From assembly GCA_963760935.1 (NCBI GenBank), contig CAVXFB010000003.1, forward strand, positions 1,054,001 through 1,118,000: a stretch of DNA of 64,000 bases. Reading direction: 5' to 3'. Below the pieces are notes generated by a model. It was not told the origin of the DNA. It ran no database searches and saw only the letters and a list, made by a program, of their open reading frames with translations. The position numbers and the translations under genes were made by a program. Numbering within the stretch: the first letter of the stretch is position 1; each line of letters starts with the position of its first letter. Positions 24,601 to 34,367 of this stretch are shown piece after piece. This stretch comes from CAVXFB01 sp963760935. Its GTDB lineage: Bacteria > Planctomycetota > Planctomycetia > Pirellulales > Thermoguttaceae.

Positions 24601-25536
24601 ATGAATCGCTTCGTGTTGGGATTTGCCGACGGAACGTCGTTCTTTGCCGGAGTCACGGCCGTGCTTCTCGCGGACCTGCTGCTCGTGCGATTTCGAACGG
24701 GATTCGCCGCGGCTCTGCTTAGTGCTGTCGTGTTGGCCGGCATCGTCGTTGTTGTCATCTCGGCGACGCCCTTGCCAGTGTGGGCGTATACTGTTTGGCT
24801 CGGTGCCTGCTCGGCAACCCTCCTACTGTGCCGACGCCAATCAACGCGAAAGACTTGCATCGCGTCAGCCGGCGTGTTGCTCGTAACCACCATGGGCATT
24901 TGCGCGGCCGAAATTCCGTATCACCGGGTTCCGCAACTCTCCGTCGAGCCCGGAGAGATCGTCTATGTCGTGGGTGACTCCCTGAGCGCCGGCACGGGCA
25001 TGAGGGAACGCTGCTGGCCATTAGTGCTTGGCGACATGACGCAATTGGCGGTCGTTAATCTTGCAGAGCCCGGCGCGACAGTCCGCAGTGCGATGGTGCA
25101 AGCGAATCGCGCCACGCAGGCTAATGCCGTGGTGATTCTTGAGATTGGCGGCAACGATCTCTTGAATGGCAGCGACGCCGCGTTATTCCGCGAGCGGCTC
25201 GACTCGCTTGTCTGCTCGCTGTACGACCATCGCGCGATACTGATGTTTGAGCTACCCCTATTTCCTTTCCAGAATGCTTTCGGCCGAGCCCAACGCGAGG
25301 TTGCCGCAAAATATGGCGTGATCCTGATTCCAAAAAGCTGCCTTACGTCCATCTTGGGACTAAATTCCGGCACTTTGGACGGTTTGCATCTGTCGCAAAC
25401 CGGCCACAATGCCTTGGCTCGTAGGGTCGCTGAATTCCTGAGAATCGAGGATGGCACCTTGCGGCAAAAAAGAGTCGAAAAGGCACATGACGCTTCAAGA
25501 TGGACGTACGTACGTCGACGATCAATCCTTCAATGA
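24601..25536 (+). CDS. Membrane-anchored SGNH/GDSL hydrolase
   Basis: A 311-residue protein with three or four transmembrane segments in residues 1-110 (SFFAGVTAVLLADLLLV, ALLSAVVLAGIVVVVIS, WAYTVWLGACSATLLLC, SAGVLLVTTMGICAAE) and a C-terminal SGNH domain. Block I is VYVVGDSLSAGTG, block III is EIGGNDLL with the oxyanion Asn, and block V is DGLHLSQTGHNAL with Asp and His. The ATG at 24601 has GGGAGGGAGCGGGCGGGAAAA before it. The domain resembles TesA-like lysophospholipase/thioesterase proteins. It is not a close paralogue of the tandem pair upstream. The catalytic domain probably faces the periplasm. Confidence 0.85.
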   Translation: MNRFVLGFADGTSFFAGVTAVLLADLLLVRFRTGFAAALLSAVVLAGIVVVVISATPLPVWAYTVWLGACSATLLLCRRQSTRKTCIASAGVLLVTTMGICAAEIPYHRVPQLSVEPGEIVYVVGDSLSAGTGMRERCWPLVLGDMTQLAVVNLAEPGATVRSAMVQANRATQANAVVILEIGGNDLLNGSDAALFRERLDSLVCSLYDHRAILMFELPLFPFQNAFGRAQREVAAKYGVILIPKSCLTSILGLNSGTLDGLHLSQTGHNALARRVAEFLRIEDGTLRQKRVEKAHDASRWTYVRRRSILQ

Positions 25537-25925
25537 CCCGGGCTCAACTCGAGTTGCCTCCGGCGGTTGCTTTTCTACCGAAATCACGCGATCTAGGCAC
25601 GTCGATCTGTGGCTGTTTGCCCGCAATCTTCCGCTAGTCGCTCCATCTTCTCGTCAAATCGTGTGCTACGACCGCGCAGGTCGGCAAAATCGAAAAAAAG
25701 CTTCCTTTCGGTACAACCGGCAACCGAAACGTATAGTCAGGCAGCAAACATCGGACAGAGGCGTTGTCCGGGGGGGCAACTCCGCGATCCCGTCCGCCAT
25801 CATGGCGGCGCGACGGCCCTCCCTGTCAGTATCCCGCCCACTTCCGTTGCAGGGCTGATATTACCTAACTACCGACTTGCCCGCGGTCAATCATCCACGG
25901 GGCGGATCTTCAGAGGAGGGAGAAA
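25537..25925. other. Intergenic region, no gene seen
   Basis: A 389-base gap before the BON-domain gene. Overlapping short open frames cross it, but none has a start site or recognisable sequence. It presumably contains the promoter of the BON gene; I see no clear pair. Confidence 0.4.
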
Positions 25926-26741
25926 ATGCGACGTATTCTCAGCAGTTTTGCGATGGCGGCTGTCATGGCGGCTATCCCAAGCTTGGCCCTGGCCGGCAAC
26001 CAAGAAATTGCCGAACAGATCGCCCAAAGTTTGCGCCAGAGTGGGCAAATGAGCGACTACAAGATCGGCGTCAAGTGTCAGGATGGGACCGCTTGGTTGC
26101 GCGGACGCGTCACTGACGGGGCCCAGATGAGGACGGCGTTAAAGCTGGCGTCACGAACACCAGGCGTGAAGAAAATCGTCAACGAACTGAGCGTCGAGTC
26201 TAGTGAAGCTCGTCCCGTCTCGGCCAAGAGAGCCAAGTCGGTGCCCGTTACCCGTGTGGACGCCCGCGATACGTCGGGCCAAGCCGAACGTGTACCTAGC
26301 TCTTACGCGCCCCGAGCAGTACAAAGAACCTCGATGCAGGAGTCGGCCGACATGATGCCGCAACGGATGGCGGCGCCGCAACGCATGAAGCCGATGTCCG
26401 CCGACTACGTAGCGATGCAGGGCGGTATGCGAGGACCGACGGCCATGGGCGGCTCGCCGATGCCCATGTATTCCGCCGGCGCTAATCCGGCTGGTGTGGC
26501 TCCAGCTCGATACGACCAGCCTTGCATGCCCAACTACGCCTGGCCAAGCTACGCGTCTTACCCCAACTACGCGGCCGTGACCTACCCGAAGCAGTATTCG
26601 CCGACGGCGTGGCCGTATATCGGCCCGTTCTACCCCTATCCCCAGGTTCCCCTGGGTTGGCGGAAGGTGACACTGGAATGGGACGATGGCTGGTGGTTCC
26701 TAGACTTCAAGGATCAGCCAGCGAGTGCGTGGCACCGCTAG
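25926..26741 (+). CDS. BON-domain exported protein
   Basis: A 271-residue protein; AGAGGAGGGAGAAA precedes the ATG. Residues 1-22 are a signal peptide (ending LALA). Residues about 25-90 are a BON domain (NQEIAEQIAQSLRQSGQMSD, QDGTAWLRGRVTDGAQM, TPGVKKIVNELSVE), a fold linked to envelope or phospholipid binding. The remaining 180 residues are low-complexity, rich in Met, Pro, Tyr and Gly, with an aromatic tail (WRKVTLEWDDGWWFLDFKD). Such BON proteins with Pro/Tyr-rich tails are frequent in planctomycetes; the role is unknown. A clean terminator follows. Confidence 0.82.
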   Translation: MRRILSSFAMAAVMAAIPSLALAGNQEIAEQIAQSLRQSGQMSDYKIGVKCQDGTAWLRGRVTDGAQMRTALKLASRTPGVKKIVNELSVESSEARPVSAKRAKSVPVTRVDARDTSGQAERVPSSYAPRAVQRTSMQESADMMPQRMAAPQRMKPMSADYVAMQGGMRGPTAMGGSPMPMYSAGANPAGVAPARYDQPCMPNYAWPSYASYPNYAAVTYPKQYSPTAWPYIGPFYPYPQVPLGWRKVTLEWDDGWWFLDFKDQPASAWHR

Positions 26742-26803
26742 ACCACGCAGTCGACCTGAACGTTAGCAAACGATCGGCCCGATTGAATGTTTGACCCTCG
26801 AAA

Positions 26804-26838
26804 CCCTCACGCCGGTACACCCGACGTGAGGGTTTTTT
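26804..26838 (+). terminator. Rho-independent terminator after the BON gene
   Basis: CCCTCACG (26804-26811) pairs perfectly with CGTGAGGG (26825-26832), with a 13-base loop and six T. It lies 63 bases after the stop codon. Confidence 0.88.
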
Positions 26839-26957
26839 CGTGAGCAGAAGTGCCATTTCTTTCTCTACAACCGGAAAAAGCCGCAAGTTCGTCATAGTTT
26901 AACACGATAACTAGTGTAACCACGGCGGTGATCCCAAATTCTGTGGAGGAAAGTCGG

Positions 26958-27530
26958 ATGTCTACGAAGGCTGCTTGCACCGTAATGGGCATGTTGGGTC
27001 TGTTGTTGCTCGTGTGCACCACGGGCTGCCAGACGGCGGCTGGCCCCAACCTCGGCATCCTGAGCGTTCCGATTCCGGTTTCGCCCTTCTTCCAGAAAGT
27101 TCCCGAAGATGATTTTTGGAACCACGAGCGTTATGATCGGATGCCCATCTTGGGACCGCTAACGCCAAACGCTCCGGCCGTGGCACTCGATGAACCTTCG
27201 GACGACGAAGTGATGCGGGCGTTGGAAAAGGCGCGCCCAATCCAGGGTGGTCTGCCAATGTTATACGAGGTCCAGCGCAACAACGTGCGGATCGTCAAGG
27301 AACCAATCAGCGACTACATCGATCCACCGCGCGTCTATCCGTTGGTTGGTCCTGCCCAACTCCATCACGCACACTGGAAGTGCATTGTCCACTACTCAGA
27401 GACAACATGGGTTGGCTGGCCAATCCCGTATAAGACAACCGACGAAGACGCCCAGGAAGTACTCTATATTGACCACGACCATCTCCACATGGTCGGCAAC
27501 GTCGACCCAGGCCCCGGTAGCGGTTATTGA
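26958..27530 (+). CDS. Conserved planctomycete lipoprotein, function unknown
   Basis: A 190-residue protein. The ATG at 26958 is preceded by TGGAGGAAAGTCGG, so the opening at 26928 is rejected. A signal peptide ends in a lipobox-like CTTGC with the cysteine at about residue 24. The mature protein is acidic and hydrophilic, with a DDFWNHERYDRMPILGPL segment and a C-terminal VLYIDHDHLHMVGNVDPG. I recognise the type as a planctomycete-restricted lipoprotein but no domain. It is a single-gene unit closed by a strong terminator. Confidence 0.7.
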   Translation: MSTKAACTVMGMLGLLLLVCTTGCQTAAGPNLGILSVPIPVSPFFQKVPEDDFWNHERYDRMPILGPLTPNAPAVALDEPSDDEVMRALEKARPIQGGLPMLYEVQRNNVRIVKEPISDYIDPPRVYPLVGPAQLHHAHWKCIVHYSETTWVGWPIPYKTTDEDAQEVLYIDHDHLHMVGNVDPGPGSGY

Positions 27531-27568
27531 CCCGAGTGGGGCAGAGGGCTGGAACAGAGAACACAACG

Positions 27569-27605
27569 CCCCGGTGGTCTTGCGACCGCCGGGGTTTTGT
27601 TTTGC
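27569..27605 (+). terminator. Rho-independent terminator after the lipoprotein gene
   Basis: CCCCGGTGGTC (27569-27579) pairs with GACCGCCGGGG (27584-27594), with a single G-T pair, a 4-base loop and TTTTGTTTTG. It stands between the rightward lipoprotein gene and the 3' end of the leftward STN-like gene. Confidence 0.9.
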
Positions 27606-27629
27606 GCTAGGCGATAGCAACTTCTTCCC

Positions 27630-28657
27630 CTACGGTGACTTAGCGGGTCGAATGTCGACTACCTTTTGCCGGCGGTGGAATGTCAAGCCGGCTGGCGTCA
27701 GCAGTTGACGCAGAAGACCGTCGACCGTAACGTTCTCGACCTTGACCGACACCCGGCGATCGAGCGAAATACCCGCTGCCGCGATCGCCTTTTCGTCCAT
27801 GCGAACTTCCAAGCCCAGGCGAGCGGCCAGTTGTCGCAACACTGGCCCCAGCGGTTTGTTTTGGATTACCAAGCGGTCGATGCGGATGCCTTCCGCAGCA
27901 GTGCTCTGCTCGGTGGAAGTCAAAGGCGACGGCGGGGGCGACTGAAAACCATTGGCAACGACCGGGAGATGCTCGGGGATCGGCACGAGTTCCAGCCGCG
28001 TTCCGCCAGGGAAAATCTTGAACGTAAGATCAAATTGCCCGGCAATCAGCGTCAATCGATCAATGAGCGAAAGCGGCGGTAGATGTGCAGCCGCCCAAAG
28101 ATCGTGAGGTACTCGATCTTGCCCGACGATTTCTATCCCGTTTTGCTCGGCAAGTTGCGATAGCAAGCCGCGGGGAGTCGCCAGATCGTCCCAGGCGATT
28201 GCCTTCGATCGGAGGAACTTCTGTTGGGCTGTCCGCGGCAGTTGGCTGACTGCTTGCTGTAGCGCAGTGGCCACCGATCGCAGTCGTCGGGCGATCGGTC
28301 GAGGACCGATGTAGACGACGTTGTCCAATCGCGATACGTCCAAACCACAACGTGCGGCTATCGTCGCAATCGCTGCGCCAAAGGCTGTGCCTTGATGGCC
28401 ACATCAAGCTTCTGACCGGGATCGACGCGCCGATCGATCAAGATGCCGACTCGCTGCGCCTGCGAGAGACTCTCGATCGCGCTGCGCAATTGGCTGCCCG
28501 ACCAGAGTATATCGACCGGTTGAGCAAGCCTTTCACTTAGGGCGGCGCCTGTGGCCCAGTCGGAGTGCTCGGCTGCAACGGCCACAACACCTCGGCTAAG
28601 CGTGTGGCAACAGATCGCAGCAGCTACCAGACCAATGGTTTTCCGCAGCTTGAACAT
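27630..28657 (-). pseudogene. STN-like (secretin/TonB short N-terminal) domain protein, frameshifted
   Basis: Read leftwards, the first frame starts at ATG 28657 (an ATG at 28756 is also in frame). It has a signal peptide (VAAAICCHTLSRGVVAVAAE) and a first repeat ending VGILIDRRVDPGQKLDVAIK, then a stop at 28358. One base further on, the frame reads IATIAARCGLDVSRLDNVVY and continues to 27630. The second half holds another STN-like unit (KPLGPVLRQLAARLGLEVRM, then VTVDGLLRQLLTPAGLTFHR). One lost base near 28375 joins the halves into about 340 residues. STN domains occur at the entrance of secretins and TonB receptors. Here there is no channel domain, so it is probably a periplasmic protein of unknown role. 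Confidence 0.72.
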
Positions 28658-28948
28658 GCGTGGCTGAGCGTGCGTCCCCTCCACAGAAGGGATCAGGTGT
28701 GTGGAGATGTAGCGGCATCCGTTCACGGGGAGGATAAATCGCATACTTCCTAGCACAATTGTACCTCGGACCGCCGGTCGGCAAAGCCAGAAGCACGGCC
28801 GTTCTTGCCTGCGAACCCATTTGCCAGTCGGTTGTGGGACTTAAGAAACCGTTGCGCTTTATTTGCCGATTCCGATTATGGCGTTTCTGGCGGTTTTGAT
28901 TACAATCGAGAGGTAGTTGTGCGGTGTATTCGTTCGGGAGGACATGCG

Positions 28949-29614
28949 GTGAGCACCAATTCGACTCGACCGCCGTGCTTACTCGGTCTGTATCGCAGAT
29001 ACATTGACCGCCAAGATTCGGCCGGGTTCCTCAAGCGAGTGTCGAAGCGATACTCGTCGGGCACCTTGGAACGGCTCGCCCAGCATCCACATCGCGAGAT
29101 CCGCAGGGCCGCCGTCTTTGCGCTCGGCTTCCTAGGCAACTATAACGCCAACCATGTCCTCGGCCGGGCGCTGTTGGACGTGGACCGCACGGTTCGTACG
29201 ATGGCCGACAGCGGCATCCGCAACGTTTGGACGCGAGCCGGCAATCAGGCCGAGCGCGAGGAACTGGCGGTTCTCGTCCGACTCAGTGCGGCCCAGATAC
29301 ACAAAGAGGTAATCGTTCGAGCCACAATGCTGATCGAACGCGCGCCCTGGTTTGCCGAAGCCTGGCAGCAACGGGCGGTCGCCCATTTCGCGCTGGGCCG
29401 GCTGGTCGAATCCATTCGCGACTACCATCAAGTCCTCGAGATCAATCCCTACCATTTCATTGCCGCGGCAAGCATGGGCCAAGCCTATTTGGAACTGGAG
29501 AACCGCGTTTCGGCCCTGGAGTGCTTCCGAAGAGCCTTGCGACTGAACCCGGACCTGGAAGGCGTCCGAGTCCAAGTCATTCGCCTCGCGCGGATGCTGG
29601 AAGGCAACCGCTGA
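28949..29614 (+). CDS. HEAT/TPR repeat protein
   Basis: A 221-residue cytoplasmic protein. GTG 28949 is chosen because GGGAGG lies 8 bases before it; the longer opening at 28805 runs through what looks like promoter DNA. The N-terminal half has a HEAT-like unit (HPHREIRRAAVFALGFLGNY, then VDRTVRTMADSGIRNVW). The C-terminal half has tetratricopeptide-like helices (AWQQRAVAHFALGRLVESIR, then ASMGQAYLELENRVSALECF and RALRLNPDLEG). Such repeats bind proteins. It is divergent from the STN-like gene. No partner is suggested by the context. Confidence 0.75.
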   Translation: MSTNSTRPPCLLGLYRRYIDRQDSAGFLKRVSKRYSSGTLERLAQHPHREIRRAAVFALGFLGNYNANHVLGRALLDVDRTVRTMADSGIRNVWTRAGNQAEREELAVLVRLSAAQIHKEVIVRATMLIERAPWFAEAWQQRAVAHFALGRLVESIRDYHQVLEINPYHFIAAASMGQAYLELENRVSALECFRRALRLNPDLEGVRVQVIRLARMLEGNR

Positions 29615-29807
29615 GCGAATCCAAATCTTTCGACCGTATGACGCCCGCCAATTTGCGGGGTGCGCCCACCTTGCACCCGACAGGTCCACAAAACCTTAAT
29701 GCAACACCGGGGTTTAAAGAGTTGGTCGAGTGCTGGCATGCGGTTGCCGCGACTGCTGCCCATATCAAGGCAATGCTGCGCTGACCTAGAACGGGACGCT
29801 TGGCTCT

Positions 29808-31130
29808 ATGATGCATACACCAACGTATAGCATGCACGATTCGCAGAAGCACGGTGCAGCCGGGCAAGTGTGCCGGCCAGCAGCAGAGAGCCTGGCGGCC
29901 CGCTGGATTCGCAAGGTGGCCAACGAAGGCATTGGCTATTCGGTTGTCGACCTCAGCGACGTGCGGCACATTTTTGCCGCAGCCGCGCCGCGACGCGGAA
30001 CGACCCTCCGCGAGCAGGCCGACGACGCCTTACATACCATCGCCGCCGCCGTCGAAGCGGAAGGCTCCCAAGGATCGATCGTCCATCAAGCCGTTTTCAT
30101 CGCCGACGTGGACAAGATCGACGAGTGCCGTCAAATCATTCGCGGTTTCTACGGTGCCGATTTGCCAGCCACAAGCTATGTTCCACAGCCCCCATGCGAT
30201 GGGAAATTGCTGGCGATCGAGGCCCTTGGCGTTGGGCAGGGTCGCGGATCGGTGGAATTGCAACGCATCAGCGAACAGCTCGTAATCGCGCGGCACAATG
30301 GCATCGCGTGGATTCACTGTGCCCAAGCCGTTTCACAAACCGGCAACGGCAGCGTCCCACACGTATACGACGCCGCCACCTGTGCCTTCACCCAGTTTCG
30401 TTCGTTGTTGGGCGGCGCAGGCACCGGTTGCGAACAGGTGCTTCGCACGTGGCTGTACCTCGGCGGCATGTTGGAGCGCGAGGGATCCAGACAGCGTTAC
30501 GAGGAGCTTAATCGTGCGCGGGCCGATTACTACCGAAATATCTCCTTCCTCAGTGACCGCCTGCCGCAGAGCTGGACGGGGCCAGTCTACCCAGCCAGCA
30601 CCGGCATTGGCACCGAGGGCCGCGGCGTTATGATCAGCGGGATCGCTCTGGCCACCGATCGCGACGACATCGTGGCCGTGCCGCTCGAAAACCCTCGGCA
30701 GACATCGGCCTTCGCGTACGGTCGCAATTACGGCCCGCAGAGTCCGAAGTTCGCCCGCGCCATGGCCGTCTCCTGCGGCAGCTATGCCACGATTTTCATA
30801 TCTGGAACTGCCAGCATCACTGATTCGGAGACGCGGCACGTGGGCGACGTGGCCGGCCAAACAGAAGAAACGCTGGACAATATCGCGGCATTGATCGCCG
30901 AGGAGAACGTGGCACGCCACGGCCTGCCGGGGCTAGGAGCGTCGCTCGATGACCTCGCACTGGCCCGGGTCTACATTGCGCGGCGGGCGGACTATGCCGC
31001 GGTGCGGGCGATTTGCCAGAAGCGGCTGGGGGAGCTGCCCACAATATACGCCGTCGCCGATGTTTGCCGTAGTGACCTGCTCGTGGAGATCGAAGGAATT
31101 GCGTTTGCCGCGAAAAGAACGCCGGCCTGA
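29808..31130 (+). CDS. Chorismatase/RidA-fold protein (FkbO/Hyg5/XanB2-like)
   Basis: A 440-residue protein that appears to contain two RidA-like folds. Residues about 65-155 resemble RidA (QADDALHTIAAAVEAEGSQG, VFIADVDKIDECRQIIRGFY, then GKLLAIEALGVG). Residues about 160-435 follow the pattern of FkbO/Hyg5/XanB2 chorismatases: VPLENPRQTSAFAYGRNYGP, FISGTASITDSETRHVGDV, ETLDNIAALIAEEN, LARVYIARRADYAAVRAIC and the end ADVCRSDLLVEIEGIAFA. Chorismatases hydrolyse chorismate to benzoate-type products. No shikimate or benzoate genes are near, so catalysis is an inference; a RidA-type deaminase or non-catalytic role is possible. It is not obviously linked to its neighbours. Confidence 0.62.
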   Translation: MMHTPTYSMHDSQKHGAAGQVCRPAAESLAARWIRKVANEGIGYSVVDLSDVRHIFAAAAPRRGTTLREQADDALHTIAAAVEAEGSQGSIVHQAVFIADVDKIDECRQIIRGFYGADLPATSYVPQPPCDGKLLAIEALGVGQGRGSVELQRISEQLVIARHNGIAWIHCAQAVSQTGNGSVPHVYDAATCAFTQFRSLLGGAGTGCEQVLRTWLYLGGMLEREGSRQRYEELNRARADYYRNISFLSDRLPQSWTGPVYPASTGIGTEGRGVMISGIALATDRDDIVAVPLENPRQTSAFAYGRNYGPQSPKFARAMAVSCGSYATIFISGTASITDSETRHVGDVAGQTEETLDNIAALIAEENVARHGLPGLGASLDDLALARVYIARRADYAAVRAICQKRLGELPTIYAVADVCRSDLLVEIEGIAFAAKRTPA

Positions 31131-31185
31131 GCGCAGTGAAGAATCGCCCCGGTGCGGTCGAGATGCTTCGCTACGCTCACCAGGA
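31126..31185. repeat. Degenerate copy of the GTCATCCTGAGCG-type inverted repeat
   Basis: CCTGAGCGCAGTGAAGAAT (31126-31144) and ATGCTTCGCTACGCTCACC (31163-31181) are imperfect inverted arms that resemble the repeat at 61805-61888. The repeat overlaps the end of the preceding gene: its TGA serves as that gene's stop codon at 31128-31130. Confidence 0.45.
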
Positions 31186-31272
31186 CGTAGACCGCGATTC
31201 GACTTATAGCGTGATGCGAAAGATGCGCGTAGGCCAGCCTGTGCGTGACCTGCCCGCATGGAACATAAGAAC

Positions 31273-32936
31273 ATGAAGAAGGCATCCTCATTTTCCGCGA
31301 TTGTCTTCTTAGTGGTGGCCGGCGGAGCAGCCGCGCCCCGAATGCGCCAAATGTCTTTGAAAGCTCGGTTCGGTTGACGCCGAAGAGCGCGATCGATCGG
31401 ATCGTCTCGGCGAAGATGTCGGCATTGGGCGTGCACCCTGTTCTCTGCTCCGACGCAGTGTTCGTCCGTCGTGCCTATTTGGACTTGATTGGCACGCTTC
31501 CCACTGCGGACGAGGCCCGCGAGTTCATTCTCGACCGAAAACGGAACAAGCGTCGTGTTTTAATCGATCGCTTGCTCGAACGCGACGAATTTGCAGATTA
31601 TTGGGCCATGAAATGGGGCGACATTCTTCGGATCAAAGCGGAGTTCCCTGTTAACCTCTGGCCCAATGCGGCCCAGGCGTATCACCGCTGGGTCCGTGCT
31701 TCGATCGCCGAAAACAAGCCATACGACAGGTTCGTGCGCGAAATGCTCACGGCCAGCGGCAGCAATTTTCGCGTGGGGCCAGTCAATTTCTATCGGGCCG
31801 TCCAGAACAGAACGCCGGAAGCCATCGCCACAGCCGTGGCCTTGACCTTCATGGGCACGCGAGCCGAGGCCTGGCCAAAGGACCGTTTGGCGGGCATGGC
31901 AGTCTTCTTCTCGCAAATCGGCTATAAGCCCACGCGCGAGTGGAAAGAGGAAGACGTGTATTGGGACCCGTTGAAAGCGAGCGTCTCGCCCGCCACCGGC
32001 GCGCCCGCACAGCCCGCCGCACCTTTCATCGAAAACGCCCCACAGGAGGCGGTGTTTCCCGATGGCACGAAAATCAAATTGCCGTCGAACCGCGATCCTC
32101 GCGAAGTCTTCGCCGATTGGCTGATTACGCCTGAAAATCCCTGGTTCGCGCGCAGCGTCGTGAACCGCGTTTGGGCGTGGCTGCTAGGTCGCGGCATCAT
32201 CCACGAGCCGGACGATATCCGTGAAGACAACCCGCCGAGCAATGCCGAGTTGCTGGCCTACTTGGAAAAGGAGTTCATCGCAAGCCACTACAATCTCAAG
32301 AGCCTCTACCGTTCGATCCTCAACTCGGCCACGTATCAGTCTTCTTGCATGCCCAGGTTCCGCGCCAGCCAAGACGAGACTAAGTATGCCGGCTATGTGA
32401 TGCGGCGGCTGGATGCCGAAGTGTTGATCGACGCCATCAATAAGGTCACCGGCACGTCCGACCTGTACACGAGCGCCATTCCGGAACCGTTCACCTATAT
32501 TCCGGCCGACAAACCGGCTATCGCCTTGCCCGACGGCAGCATCACGAGCCCCTTTCTATCGTTGTTCGGACGTTCGGCGCGGGCCACGGGTATGGAAAAC
32601 GAACGTAACAACAAACTACTGCCGGCTCAGTGGCTGCACATGCTGAATTCGAGCCACATCCAACGGAAGTTGGAGCAAGGCCCAAAGCTGAAGGCCATTT
32701 TTGATTCGGGCCGAAAGCCCGATGAAATCGTGGAAGAGCTATACCTGACGATTCTCTCGCGTTTCCCAACGCCGGACGAAGTGAGCACGGTCGAGGCGTA
32801 TGGCAGCATCGGCGTCGTGCGCCCGGTCGCCAAACCTGGCAGGCCACGCAACGCTCGCCCCTTAAGAAGGCGCGAAGATTGGGTGGACGTCACCTGGGCC
32901 TTGATCAACAGCACCGAGTTCCTATTTAGACACTGA
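31273..32936 (+). CDS. DUF1549/DUF1553 protein, signal peptide separated by a frameshift
   Basis: The conserved frame is open from TTG 31374 to 32936 (520 codons). It holds DUF1549 (AIDRIVSAKMSALGVHPV, VFVRRAYLDLIGTLPTADEA, NKRRVLIDRLLERDEFADYW) and DUF1553 (EVFADWLITPENPWFARSVV, NRVWAWLLGRGIIHEPDDIR). Its natural beginning lies in another frame: ATG 31273 starts a signal peptide (MKKASSFSAIVFLVVAGGAA) and, after the CCCC at 31342-31345, the conserved frame resumes as NAPNVFESSVRLTPK. One missing C would join them. These planctomycete proteins are exported, with no known activity, and usually precede a DUF1501 gene, as here 49 bases downstream. Without the signal the product would stay in the cytoplasm. 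Confidence 0.85.
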
Positions 32937-32985
32937 TGCATTTCCGTTGTCGGCACGTGTCGGACGACGCTAAAGGACAAAGAAC

Positions 32986-34347
32986 ATGAGCACACGTCGC
33001 ACGTTGCAAGCTGCCAAGCGGATCTCTCGGCGCGAGGCGATGCGCCGTGGCGCCGGTGGGACGGCCGGATTGCTGCTGGCTGGCCGCCTGGGTTTCGGTG
33101 CTGCGTTGGCTCAGCCGCAGCCCACGCTAGATCCGCAAACGGCTAAAGCGAAGTCCGTCATCCAAATCTTCCTTTGGGGCGGCATGTCGCACATCGATAC
33201 ATGGGACCCAAAGCCGGACGCAGGCCGCGACTACATGGGCGATTTCGCCAAAGCGATTCCTACCAATGTCCCCGGCATCCAGATCGGCGAGTTGTTTCCG
33301 CAATTGGCGAAACAGGCCGACAAGTATTCGCTCATCCGCAGCATGACCCATCGCAACAATGGCCATGAGACGGCGGCCTACTTGATGCAAACTGGGCACG
33401 CGCCTGGCGAACGTCTGGCATATCCGAGCGTTGGGGCCGTGTTCTCGCTGTTCAAAAGTCCCGACTACAAGGGACTCATTCCGCCCTACGTAGTGCTGAC
33501 ACAGCCGCAAGGACGATTCTCGGAAGAGGGTTTCTTGGGACCAAAGTACAAACCGTTTGCCACTGGCGGCGACCCAAACGCGTCGCGCTTCGAGGTGGAA
33601 GGCATCATCGCCCGTGGCATCACCGACGCTCGGCAAAATGCCCGGCGAAACTTGCTCGACAAGTTGGACACGCTCGGGCGAACTATGTCGACCAGCCCAC
33701 AGTTGGTCGCGGCCGCCGAGGCAAAAAAACTGGCCTACGAATTGATCTTGGGGAAGGGCCGAGAGGTGTTCGACCTGTCCAAAGAGAAGCCGGACCTGCG
33801 GACTCGCTACGGCCGCCACACGTTTGGTCAGGAATGCCTGGCGGCCCGAAGGATGGTCGAGGCGGGCGTGCCGTACATCGTCATCAATTACCCGGGAGGT
33901 TGGGACACGCACAGCAACCATTTTGCAACCATGCGCCGCCAATGTCCGCAACTCGATCAGGGGCTGGCGATGTTGCTCGAAGATTTGAAGGACCACGGCC
34001 TACTGGATAGCACCATCGTTTGGTGTTGCGGCGAGTTTGGCAGAACTCCGAAAATCGATTGGCAGCCGCCCTGGAACGGCGGCCGCAACCATTATGGCAA
34101 CGTGTTTTCGGTGCTTGTGGCTGGTGGCGGTTTCAAGGGCGGCCACGTGGTCGGCGCGTCCGACGCGAAAGCCGAAGAGGTGAAGGATCGGCCAGTGTAT
34201 CCGGTCGACTTGCTCGGGAGCATTTACCGATTGGCCGGTATCGACCCCAATGCCCGATTGCCGCATCCCATGGGCGAGGAGGCCCACGTGTTGCCATCGG
34301 CATCGAAAGGCGTGAAGTCGGCCGGGATCTTGACGGAGATCATGTAG
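32986..34347 (+). CDS. DUF1501 protein, Tat-exported
   Basis: A 453-residue protein of the sulfatase-like DUF1501 family. The N-terminus carries a twin-arginine signal (KRISRREAMRRGAGGTAGLL) ending near GAALA. The family pattern follows: KSVIQIFLWGGMSHIDTWDP, TRYGRHTFGQECLAARRMVE, NYPGGWDTHSNHF and WCCGEFGRTPKIDWQPPWNG, ending PHPMGEEAHVLPS. The His/Asp/Glu-rich GGWDTHSNHF and GRDH-like motifs recall alkaline-phosphatase-fold metal sites, but no activity is established. It forms an operon with the DUF1549 gene upstream and the PPC-domain gene 20 bases downstream. Confidence 0.88.
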   Translation: MSTRRTLQAAKRISRREAMRRGAGGTAGLLLAGRLGFGAALAQPQPTLDPQTAKAKSVIQIFLWGGMSHIDTWDPKPDAGRDYMGDFAKAIPTNVPGIQIGELFPQLAKQADKYSLIRSMTHRNNGHETAAYLMQTGHAPGERLAYPSVGAVFSLFKSPDYKGLIPPYVVLTQPQGRFSEEGFLGPKYKPFATGGDPNASRFEVEGIIARGITDARQNARRNLLDKLDTLGRTMSTSPQLVAAAEAKKLAYELILGKGREVFDLSKEKPDLRTRYGRHTFGQECLAARRMVEAGVPYIVINYPGGWDTHSNHFATMRRQCPQLDQGLAMLLEDLKDHGLLDSTIVWCCGEFGRTPKIDWQPPWNGGRNHYGNVFSVLVAGGGFKGGHVVGASDAKAEEVKDRPVYPVDLLGSIYRLAGIDPNARLPHPMGEEAHVLPSASKGVKSAGILTEIM

Positions 34348-34367
34348 TGCGGACAACGGAGCGGCTC

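Noticed and set aside
34020..34367. N-terminal extension of the PPC-domain frame into the DUF1501 gene
   Set aside because: It is out of frame with a well-conserved DUF1501 C-terminus, and a signal peptide starts at 34368.
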